DNA of 5,604 bases. It comes from Acidobacteriaceae bacterium (lineage in GTDB: Bacteria > Acidobacteriota > Terriglobia > Terriglobales > Acidobacteriaceae). Every line of letters starts with the position of its first letter. The first letter of the stretch is position 1. Below, in pieces: positions 1 through 5,021 of the stretch. The translations under genes were made by a program, and so were the position numbers. The notes under the pieces are model-generated. The model was not told where the DNA came from. It worked only from the letters and a program-made list of their open reading frames with translations, and made no database searches. The stretch lies in assembly GCA_027364815.1 (NCBI GenBank), contig DAHXOQ010000199.1, positions 1 through 5,604 on the forward strand, written 5' to 3'.

Positions 1-22
1 ACCTGGCAGCGCGTGAAGTGAT

Positions 23-123
23 AGTTCTCAGTTCTCAGTTTTTGTACTCCCAAGGAAAAAGCTCCCAAAATTCAGGGAGCTTATTTCGAGAGTACAAAAT
101 CTGACAACTGACAACTGAGAACT
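23..123. repeat. Nested inverted repeat built of heptad units
   Basis: The left arm starts with two AGTTCTC heptads (23-29, 30-36) and runs into TTTTTGTACTC (39-49). The right arm is GAGTACAAAAT (90-100), then CTGACAA twice (101-107, 108-114) and CTGAGAA (115-121) plus CT. The outer eleven bases AGTTCTCAGTT (23-33) pair perfectly with 113-123, and GTACTC (44-49) pairs with GAGTAC (90-95). The right arm has one extra heptad. The terminator hairpin lies in the centre. The repeat is intergenic, directly after the stop of the Usg-like gene. Confidence 0.75.
56..82 (-). terminator. Rho-independent terminator of the psd-pssA-usg-like group
   Basis: Read on the minus strand, AAGCTCCC (82-75), an eight-base loop and GGGAGCTT (66-59) form a perfect 8-bp stem. 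The last two stem bases start a run of five T (60-56), followed by CC. It lies 45 bases after the stop of the Usg-like gene. The plus-strand reading has AAAAA before the stem and TTATTT after it, so some activity in both directions is possible. Confidence 0.8.
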
Positions 124-127
124 CTCT

Positions 128-1171
128 TTACTGCACTTTCCCGCTCGGCCTGACCTTCCTCAACTCCATCGCGCACTCAATCGCATTCGCCGCATTCAAT
201 CTCAAATTATCCGTCGCCACCCACAACCAGAGTCTTGACGTCGTCGAACTCCCTGCAATATGAACCGTCCCCGTCACACCCTCAGGCCGCATCCGAACCA
301 GCAAATCGCTCTGCCCCGTCGCCGCCAGATTCGATGGCGAATCCGTATCCTCAAGCACCAAATCAATATGCTCGCCACTGAGCGCCTGCTCCAACGATGA
401 AATATCCACCGGATTCCCCAGCTCAATCGCAATCGAAAAACAATGTCCGTGAAATATCGGCGCTTGCAGCATCTGAATCGCAATCTGCGGCAAATGTTTC
501 CCGGCCAGTCTTGTGTAATGTCTCCGCACCCGCTCCGTGCAACTGGCCAGCGTCGTCACCGCACCCTCGCCAAATCCTGCAAGCAGATTGTACGCGACTT
601 GTGCATCAAAAACTGCCCGCGGCAGCGTCTGAAAACTCAGCAGGTTCACCGTCTGTTGATGCAGCTCATCCATCGCCGCGCTTCCCAACTGGCTCGCCGG
701 CTGCAACACCGTCACCGCCGCAAAATGAATCGGCGCAGCTTTCTGAATCCTCTCCATCAGCAACGCAATCGCCAGCGCCGCCGGGTCTGCCGGAACAATC
801 GCCGTCGTCAGCAGATCCGCCGCCGCCTGCTCATTCGCCGCCAGCCACGGCGCGCCAATCAGCACGCCCTTCCCCTCATCCAGCGCACCTGAAAGGTCAA
901 TCACCGCCGCCCCCGATCGCATCGCCTGTCCAGCCCGCAGCTCTGTCAGCGCCTTCGACCCCGTAAAAAATACAAAGTCCACGCCCTCAAATGAATCCGC
1001 CGTCACCCGTCCCACAAACGTTACCTCGTCGCCTATCTGTTCCAGCTGGCCAATCACATCCTCCTCATCAAAGAGAATGATCTCGGCCGCGCCAAAAGGC
1101 GAGTCCAGCAGCAAATCCTTCAGTTCCTTGCCCAACAGCGTGGACGCTCCAACGATGGCAATCTTTTGCAC
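128..1171 (-). CDS. Aspartate-semialdehyde dehydrogenase family protein, Usg-1-like, probably catalytically inactive
   Basis: The 347-residue protein has the full length and layout of the Asd/Usg family. A Rossmann nucleotide-binding start (KIAIVGASTLLG, residues 3-14) is followed by VIDLSG (90-95), the dimerisation-domain block QVAYNLL (191-197), APIFHGH (237-243) and the C-terminal ATDNLRLNAANAIECA (319-334), which matches the SDNLRKGAALNAVQIA type. True Asd reduces aspartyl phosphate to the semialdehyde, using a cysteine in an N-C-S/T motif. Here that place reads IVPADPAALA (125-134) with no cysteine, and the substrate-binding arginine before the P-x-x-x-GH motif is Gln236. His243 remains. 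E. coli Usg, as I recall it, shows similar losses, so this is more likely a Usg-type paralogue than a working Asd; its role is unknown. The start is GTG at 1171, with AAGGA (1178-1182) six bases upstream. It lies 187 bp downstream of pssA on the same strand, and a terminator follows its stop. Family assignment is firm; inactivity is inferred from motifs. Confidence 0.85.
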   Translation of the reverse strand: MQKIAIVGASTLLGKELKDLLLDSPFGAAEIILFDEEDVIGQLEQIGDEVTFVGRVTADSFEGVDFVFFTGSKALTELRAGQAMRSGAAVIDLSGALDEGKGVLIGAPWLAANEQAAADLLTTAIVPADPAALAIALLMERIQKAAPIHFAAVTVLQPASQLGSAAMDELHQQTVNLLSFQTLPRAVFDAQVAYNLLAGFGEGAVTTLASCTERVRRHYTRLAGKHLPQIAIQMLQAPIFHGHCFSIAIELGNPVDISSLEQALSGEHIDLVLEDTDSPSNLAATGQSDLLVRMRPEGVTGTVHIAGSSTTSRLWLWVATDNLRLNAANAIECAMELRKVRPSGKVQ

Positions 1172-1219
1172 GTATTTTCCTTTTGTTGTTGATTCTTTTC
1201 AAGCCGTGTTGATGAAGTT

Positions 1220-1266
1220 GGGGTGCCCCATCCTTGCCGCGCCTTTGTTTTTGCGGCAAGGGTGGG
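1220..1266. repeat. REP-like inverted repeat between pssA and the Usg-like gene
   Basis: CCCATCCTTGCCGC (1227-1240) pairs with GCGGCAAGGGTGGG (1253-1266), giving 14 pairs with a single G-T wobble around a 12-base, T-rich loop. A second short palindrome, GGGGTGCCCC (1220-1229), overlaps its left foot, so two folds may compete. It sits in the 187-bp gap between two same-strand genes, the usual position of REP or BIME elements that shield or terminate transcripts. I recall similar sequence in other acidobacterial intergenic regions, but this was not checked. No T-run follows on the minus strand, so it is not a classical terminator. Confidence 0.7.
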
Positions 1267-1358
1267 ATTCCATTATTTCTTTACTTCAAAACTCCAACGC
1301 GCTTTACATCGCATCCAGCTTACGCCAGAACGCCCTTTGCAATCCCTGATTTCGTAGA

Positions 1359-2285
1359 TTATTTTTCGGCTTCCGGCCCACCCTCCGGCTTCGCTGGACC
1401 AAAGTGCAGACGCAATCTCCTCCGCCGCGGCCATGAGTAAGCCGCTCGCGCCCACAATCCGCTGAACATGTAGATCAGGCCGCCGTAAAAGAAAAACCAG
1501 CCCGAGTAGAAGATCGCTAGAAAAAGAAAGATCGCTATCAGGACAATCAACTGGAATGGATGTCGGTGAGAGAGTGTTATCTCCTTGCCCGACCAGAAAC
1601 GCCACGTGCTCACCATCAAAAATCCTGTCAGCGCAACCATGCCCAGCCATATCGACGCACTCCACAGATTCGGCAATGGTATTCCGCCAAAAAAGTGAAC
1701 CGTCGCCGCCAATATCCCCGCTCCCGCCGGAATCGGCATGCCCACAAAATACTTTCTATCCGGCCTTCCAGGATTTCGTGGAACAGGATCGTGGCTGATG
1801 TTGAACCGCGCCAATCGCGCCGCTCCAGAGAGCAGAAAAAGAAAACAGATAAAAACTCCAGCCTGCAACAGATGCTGTCGATAAACCGGATCAGCCGACA
1901 CCGGCAACATCCGGAATCCCCACACAAATGCCAGCAAACTCGGCGCCACGCCAAACGTCACCAGATCCGCAAGCGAGTCCAGCTCCTTGCCAAACTCCGT
2001 CGTCGTCTTCGTCAGTCGTGCAATCCGGCCATCCAGCGAATCAAACGGTATCGCCAAACAAATCGCCAGCGCCGCCCAATCCAAATGCTTCGGCACCATA
2101 TCTGTCGTCTTCGCCGTCAGCGAATCAAAAATCTGAGTTATCGCAAAAAATCCCGCCGCAATATTCACCGAGGTAAACAGCGATGGCAGTATGTACATGC
2201 CACGGCTCAACTGACGCCGCCGCTTCCGCTTCAGCGCAAGCTGACGGTGTTCATGCTCGCTCAAAATTGGCTCTGTCGCGCTCAT
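1359..2285 (-). CDS. pssA: CDP-diacylglycerol--serine O-phosphatidyltransferase (phosphatidylserine synthase)
   Basis: This 308-residue integral membrane enzyme transfers the phosphatidyl group of CDP-diacylglycerol to L-serine, giving phosphatidylserine and CMP. The CDP-alcohol phosphatidyltransferase signature is complete: D82-x2-D85-G86-x2-A89-R90-x8-G99-x3-D103-x3-D107, whose aspartates bind metal and catalyse the reaction. A basic cytoplasmic N-terminus (KRKRRRQLSRG, 19-29) precedes about eight hydrophobic segments, roughly 31-53, 68-81, 108-125, 141-157, 185-202, 210-227, 243-260 and 262-280. The C-terminus is again basic (PRRRRLRL, 286-293). This is the membrane-embedded type II enzyme of Bacillus and many other phyla, not the PLD-like E. 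coli PssA. The stop codon of psd overlaps the start in ATGA, and GAGGG (2293-2297) lies seven bases upstream inside psd. Translational coupling with the decarboxylase that uses its product is therefore likely. Confidence 0.96.
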   Translation of the reverse strand: MSATEPILSEHEHRQLALKRKRRRQLSRGMYILPSLFTSVNIAAGFFAITQIFDSLTAKTTDMVPKHLDWAALAICLAIPFDSLDGRIARLTKTTTEFGKELDSLADLVTFGVAPSLLAFVWGFRMLPVSADPVYRQHLLQAGVFICFLFLLSGAARLARFNISHDPVPRNPGRPDRKYFVGMPIPAGAGILAATVHFFGGIPLPNLWSASIWLGMVALTGFLMVSTWRFWSGKEITLSHRHPFQLIVLIAIFLFLAIFYSGWFFFYGGLIYMFSGLWARAAYSWPRRRRLRLHFGPAKPEGGPEAEK

Positions 2286-2905
2286 GCTGATGCCCTCTGC
2301 CTCGCCAGCACACTCTTGCCGCCGCTGACCTTATCGCCCTTCTTCACCACAATCTCCACGTCAGCAGGCAAAATCACATCCACACGCGATCCAAATTTAA
2401 TCAGACCCATCCGATCTCCGCGCTTCACCCTCTGCCCCTGCTTCAGATTGCAAACAATCCTCCGCGCCAGCAAACCCGCAATCTGTTTGAAGGTCACTTC
2501 AATTCCCTCGCCGCGCACCGTGATAATCGATTGCTCATTGCGCTCCGCCGACTCCGGATTCATCGCGTTCAGATAAAGCCCCTTCTTGTACTCCACGCGC
2601 ACCACCTCGCCCGCTATCGGCATCCGGTTCACGTGCACATTGAAGACACTCAGAAAAACACTGATCCGCTGCCGCCGTCCCTCAGGTGTATCAATCCCCA
2701 CCGTCTCCGTCACCACGCCATCCCCGGGCGAGACAATCAGCCCCGCACCCGCAGGAATCTCACGCCTCGGATCGCGGAAAAACCATAGAAAAAATCCAGC
2801 CAGCAGCACCGGCAGAATCGCCCACCACCAATCGCCGGTAAAGTAAACCACCGCCACTGCGGCCAGCCAAAACGCCGCTCCATAAAAATATCCGTCTCTT
2901 ACCAT
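2282..2905 (-). CDS. psd: Phosphatidylserine decarboxylase proenzyme (short, Psd-A type)
   Basis: The 207-residue proenzyme decarboxylates phosphatidylserine to phosphatidylethanolamine with a self-made pyruvoyl group. The cleavage motif is visible in LIKFGSRVDVILP (168-180). Cutting between Gly172 and Ser173 would leave a beta chain of 172 residues and an alpha chain of 35, with Ser173 becoming the pyruvoyl group. Other family blocks are SPGDGVV (59-65), FLSVFNVHVNRMP (84-96, with His91) and ERNEQ (121-125). Two N-terminal hydrophobic stretches (about 8-22 and 27-43) anchor it to the inner membrane. The length fits the short class; the large E. coli enzyme is longer and uses an LGST site. 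The start is the ATG at 2905: an in-frame TGA lies three codons upstream, and the first residues (MVRDGY) are typical of the family. No Shine-Dalgarno sequence precedes it, while a TATAAT box sits ten bases away. It is the first gene of the group and overlaps pssA by four bases. Confidence 0.96.
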   Translation of the reverse strand: MVRDGYFYGAAFWLAAVAVVYFTGDWWWAILPVLLAGFFLWFFRDPRREIPAGAGLIVSPGDGVVTETVGIDTPEGRRQRISVFLSVFNVHVNRMPIAGEVVRVEYKKGLYLNAMNPESAERNEQSIITVRGEGIEVTFKQIAGLLARRIVCNLKQGQRVKRGDRMGLIKFGSRVDVILPADVEIVVKKGDKVSGGKSVLARQRASA

Positions 2906-2915
2906 AGCAATTCAA

Positions 2916-2921
2916 ATTATA
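2916..2921 (-). promoter_or_regulatory. Candidate -10 box of psd (TATAAT)
   Basis: On the minus strand a perfect TATAAT lies ten bases before the psd ATG. Normal spacing puts the transcription start near 2909, which leaves a leader of about four bases. No good -35 hexamer is visible 16-18 bases upstream (CTACGC at 17), and there is no TG extension. A second, weaker box GATAAT (2933-2928) would give a leader of about 15 bases, still without a Shine-Dalgarno sequence. Confidence 0.5.
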
Positions 2922-2988
2922 CGTTCGATTATCTTCCCGCGTAGAACAAGATGTAGTCGCTGTCCATGGCCCGTCGCTTTTCCGCCAT

Positions 2989-3040
2989 CACTGCGAAGCA
3001 GTGGCCAACTTGCTATGCCGCGTCAGCGGCGCCAACTTGC
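2989..3040. repeat. Two tandem hairpin-plus-tail modules
   Basis: Module 1 is CACTGC-GAA-GCAGTG (2989-3003, 6-bp stem) running into GCCAACTTGC (3004-3013). Module 2 is GCCGC-GTCA-GCGGC (3017-3030, 5-bp stem) followed directly by GCCAACTTGC (3031-3040). The tails are identical and start 27 bases apart, and the right stem arms are also alike. The pair lies in the divergent 261-bp region between psd and the first secreted-protein gene, about 80 bases before the psd ATG. It could be an interspersed repeat or a regulatory element; nothing shows which. Confidence 0.6.
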
Positions 3041-3153
3041 CGCTTTTATTCCTAAATTGCTTCACTGGCGCTTGAATACGAAAGCCTTTCACACACAAAG
3101 AAAAACATATTCATCTTCCCGCTCACGGTGCTACGTTATCCGGTATCAACTCC

Positions 3154-3160
3154 GGGAGGT
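3154..3160 (+). promoter_or_regulatory. Ribosome binding site that sets the start at 3167
   Basis: GGGAGGT lies six bases before the ATG at 3167. The upstream GTG reading (3128) has no such site, and this placement puts the signal peptide at the very N-terminus. Confidence 0.85.
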
Positions 3161-3166
3161 CTCCCC

Positions 3167-4072
3167 ATGCCCAGAATCCGTTTAACCATTCCGCTGATTT
3201 TTGCTTTCCTGCTCTCAGTCCCTATCACGCACCTGCAGGCGCAGCAATTTGATCCTAGCGTCGCCGGAACTTGCCCTGAGCCAACCGTCTACGGTTCTGC
3301 GATGAGTTATTATGTCGACGATAGTGCAACCCCGGGAGGGCAAAATCACCGTCTGGCAAACAAGAATTGTGCCGATCAGGAACTCGAACTCTCTGACCAG
3401 AACTCCATGGATTCGACTACCAAGGCTTCAAGCGCCACAACTACGTACTCTTATCATGTGGGTGCTGGCCGCCTGAACCTTCAGGCAGAAGTGAATGCCT
3501 CAGGTCATAACGCCTCAATTCCAATCTCCGGAGGTACATATCAGGCAATCGGAACTGGGAACGGCCATGTCATCCTGTGGCTCCGCTGGGTTGATACCAT
3601 CACACTTCACTCCAAAACCACAAAGCCCGTGCATAAGGTGGATGACCTGGCAATCGATCCCACGCAAGTCGTGGAAATCCGTCTTAAGCTCTTGAATAAC
3701 GGGAAGAACGTTTGCACTGGCGGAGGAGGTGAGAGCAGTTTCTACTCAACTTCAGTGGCACTCGTGGCTGATGCCGGCCAGAAAAAGCAAGTCATAGGCG
3801 GCCACGAAGAACTCAATGTAGACAGTGACTGCGTGGATCAGCAGAATCAGGGCACTATGCAAGTTCTTCTCGGTTTAGGCCAAATGCGTGTCGAGCTTGC
3901 TTCCCAGGTCGTTGTGAATGGTTTTGCCAAGAACGGAGACGGGTACAAGGAAAATGTCGATGTCAAGGTCAAGCTCGGCGAGTACAAAATCTGTATGGAG
4001 GTTCTGAAGGGACCTAAAGACTTGACCATCACTTCGGCCAGCGGTACGGACTATCTCTGTTCGAAAAAATAA
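3167..4072 (+). CDS. Hypothetical secreted protein with six cysteines
   Basis: I do not recognise this family. I chose the ATG at 3167 (301 residues) because GGGAGGT (3154-3160) lies six bases before it and the protein then opens with a textbook Sec signal peptide. A possible GTG start at 3128 would add 13 residues ahead of that signal. The signal runs from basic PRIR (2-5) through a hydrophobic core (about 6-20) to a likely cut after LQA (25), leaving QQFDP. The mature part is polar and rich in Ser, Thr, Asn and Gly, with many alternating hydrophobic stretches that suggest beta-strands (for example 133-147, 166-176, 192-201, 230-251, 263-280). It has six cysteines (36, 68, 183, 222, 276, 298), enough for three disulfides, and a short Gly run at 185-188. 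There is no lipobox, C-terminal membrane anchor or sorting signal, so it is probably periplasmic or released. It reads away from psd and lies 139 bp ahead of another exported-protein gene. Confidence 0.85.
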   Translation: MPRIRLTIPLIFAFLLSVPITHLQAQQFDPSVAGTCPEPTVYGSAMSYYVDDSATPGGQNHRLANKNCADQELELSDQNSMDSTTKASSATTTYSYHVGAGRLNLQAEVNASGHNASIPISGGTYQAIGTGNGHVILWLRWVDTITLHSKTTKPVHKVDDLAIDPTQVVEIRLKLLNNGKNVCTGGGGESSFYSTSVALVADAGQKKQVIGGHEELNVDSDCVDQQNQGTMQVLLGLGQMRVELASQVVVNGFAKNGDGYKENVDVKVKLGEYKICMEVLKGPKDLTITSASGTDYLCSKK

Positions 4073-4105
4073 TAGGCTCAACGAATTTCACATCAATCCA
4101 TGCCC

Positions 4106-4193
4106 CACAGCGCACACTCTTTCACTTCGGTGCCTGCAGTTTGCTCCGCATGTAAAATAACCAAGAATAAAGAAAGCTCTCAAGGGTTCTGTT
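4106..4193. repeat. 88-nt direct repeat, copy A
   Basis: This aligns without gaps to 4929-5016, with 72 of 88 bases identical by hand count (60 of the first 72). Shared blocks include CACAGCGCACA (4106-4116), TTTCACTTCGGTGC (4120-4133), GCTCCGCATG (4143-4152) and AATAACCAA (4156-4164). CAC-TTCG-GTG (4123-4132) forms a UUCG tetraloop hairpin that is conserved in both copies. The distal part (about 4168-4193) corresponds to the terminator hairpin of copy B but is degenerate here. The copy fills most of the gap between the two secreted-protein genes and ends eight bases before the ribosome binding site of the second. Confidence 0.85.
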
Positions 4194-4201
4194 AAATTTT
4201 T

Positions 4202-4207
4202 GGAGGT
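4202..4207 (+). promoter_or_regulatory. Ribosome binding site that sets the start at 4212
   Basis: GGAGGT precedes the ATG at 4212 by four bases. It rules out the TTG at 4200, which would overlap the site. Confidence 0.85.
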
Positions 4208-4211
4208 ATGC

Positions 4212-4742
4212 ATGTCAAAATGTGATTCGTTTGTGGCTGCTGCGCTCCTTGTCGCGTCTTTGAGTCCGGCTTGGGCCCAACCGGCGACCGCCTCCTCAAC
4301 ATACGGGGTCGCGGCCATTGAAGCATACAAGGGTACTTGGAAACTCAATTCAGACTCGCTCAATACTGCCCACAGCAAAGCCGGGCACGACGAAAACGTG
4401 ATCCGAAATGATTGCTGGAGAAGCGGTGATTACTTCGCATGCAATCAATATGTCGATGGGGAATCGAAGGCCCTGCTCGTCTTTACCTTCAACGCCGCCA
4501 AGAATATCTATACAAGCTATGTGGTGCCGGCAGACGGCAGTCCTGCCTCTTCAGGACATCTCGAGATTCAGGGAGATACATGGATTTACCCATGGGAAAC
4601 TTCGGAAGAGGGTCACACACTCTACTTCAGAGTCGTCAACGTATTCAAATCTCCTAGCCTGATCGATTACCGGCGCGAGTTCTCTACGGACAAGGTAAAT
4701 TGGGTAGTGATGGCGCGTGGAACTGAAGTCAAATCAAAGTAA
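4212..4742 (+). CDS. Hypothetical small exported protein, possibly lipocalin-like (DUF1579-like)
   Basis: This encodes 176 residues from the ATG at 4212. GGAGGT (4202-4207) lies four bases upstream; the longer TTG reading from 4200 would begin almost on this site and is unlikely. The N-terminus is a Sec signal peptide with hydrophobic core 7-18 and a probable cut after AWA (20-22), leaving QPATASS. The mature domain begins with EAYKGTWKLNSDSL (37-50) and runs through short strand-like segments, including ALLVFTFN (87-94), GHLEIQGDTWIYPWE (115-129) and LYFRVVNVFKSP (137-148). It ends in DKVNWVVMARG (160-170). The GTWK opening and repeated short strands resemble small beta-barrel domains of the DUF1579 or lipocalin-like kind, but this is a weak pattern match. 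Cys68 and Cys77 could form a disulfide; Cys4 is in the signal. The gene sits between the two copies of an 88-nt direct repeat, and a strong hairpin lies 120 bases past its stop. Function is unknown. Confidence 0.83.
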   Translation: MSKCDSFVAAALLVASLSPAWAQPATASSTYGVAAIEAYKGTWKLNSDSLNTAHSKAGHDENVIRNDCWRSGDYFACNQYVDGESKALLVFTFNAAKNIYTSYVVPADGSPASSGHLEIQGDTWIYPWETSEEGHTLYFRVVNVFKSPSLIDYRREFSTDKVNWVVMARGTEVKSK

Positions 4743-4801
4743 GATGCACGCGAACTCGGATCTTTTGTAGCCGCAATATACCCTGACCATCTCCTATGAC
4801 C

Positions 4802-4815
4802 GAATGAATTCATTC
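4802..4815. repeat. Perfect 14-bp palindrome
   Basis: GAATGAATTCATTC equals its own reverse complement. It lies 60 bases after the stop of the second secreted-protein gene and before the hairpin at 4863-4890. With no loop it is more like a dimer-binding site than an RNA hairpin, but the position downstream of a gene is unusual for an operator and chance is possible. Confidence 0.5.
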
Positions 4816-4862
4816 AAAGTCTAGCCCTCGACTATTCTCATCTTCTCGCTGAAACAGTAAAA

Positions 4863-4890
4863 ACAAAGGGGGCCGTCAGGCCCCCTTTGT
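4863..4890. terminator. Strong hairpin terminator after the second secreted-protein gene
   Basis: ACAAAGGGGGCC (4863-4874), loop GTCA and GGCCCCCTTTGT (4879-4890) make a perfect 12-bp stem. On the plus strand the U-tract is only TTTGT, part of the stem. On the minus strand the stem is followed by TTTTAC, so it may also stop transcripts from the right. Its position 120 bases after the stop codon supports a role ending the 4212-4742 transcript. Confidence 0.75.
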
Positions 4891-4928
4891 GATTCATCTA
4901 TCTCTTGTATACAAATTCCCCATCGGCT

Positions 4929-5016
4929 CACAGCGCACAGTTTTTCACTTCGGTGCTCGCCGTCAGCTCCGCATGGACAATAACCAACAAAAAAGAACGC
5001 CCTTAAGCGTTCTTTT
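4929..5016. repeat. 88-nt direct repeat, copy B
   Basis: This is the partner of the copy at 4106-4193, in the same orientation and with the 823-bp offset held throughout. It keeps the UUCG hairpin CAC-TTCG-GTG (4946-4955) and ends in an intact 10-bp terminator hairpin. It lies between two convergent genes and ends five bases before the coding end of DUF465. Confidence 0.85.
4989..5016 (-). terminator. Terminator of the DUF465 gene, embedded in repeat copy B
   Basis: On the minus strand AAAAGAACGC (5016-5007), loop TTAAGG and GCGTTCTTTT (5000-4991) form a perfect 10-bp stem, followed by two more T, giving six T in a row before GTTGG. It begins six bases after the DUF465 stop. On the plus strand the stem also ends in TTTT, so it probably works in both directions between the convergent genes. 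Confidence 0.85.
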
Positions 5017-5021
5017 GGCCT

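Noticed and set aside
397..966. Plus-strand open frame (189 codons) opposite the Usg-like gene
   Set aside because: The translation is almost all Pro, Ser and Ala, typical of an antisense shadow, and the opposite strand encodes a full-length family protein.
1068..1349. Small open frames on both strands across the pssA / Usg-like gap
   Set aside because: They translate the REP-like hairpin or overlap the N-terminus of the Usg-like gene, and no start is supported.
1560..2576. Long plus-strand open frame (338 codons) opposite pssA and psd
   Set aside because: It lies antisense to two firmly identified genes. Its translation is a low-complexity Arg/Gln-rich string with no family motif, an artefact of the codon bias of the opposite strand.
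2966..3055. Possible 29-codon peptide (starting MARRFSAITAK) across the twin hairpin modules
   Set aside because: There is no ribosome binding site, and the frame runs through short repeats and stems that explain the sequence better.
3128..3166. Upstream GTG start for the first secreted-protein gene
   Set aside because: It has no ribosome binding site and would place 13 residues before a well-formed signal peptide. The ATG at 3167 has GGGAGGT at good spacing.
4102..4198. ATG-started plus-strand frame (31 codons, starting MPHSAHSF) over repeat copy A
   Set aside because: It has no ribosome binding site, and copy B has no matching start codon and stops earlier. The plus-frame differences show no clear third-position bias.
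4106..5016. CRISPR array or integron attC sites
   Set aside because: There are only two diverged copies far apart with a gene between them. No regular spacers, cas genes or integrase are visible, and the repeat is not an attC-type imperfect palindrome.
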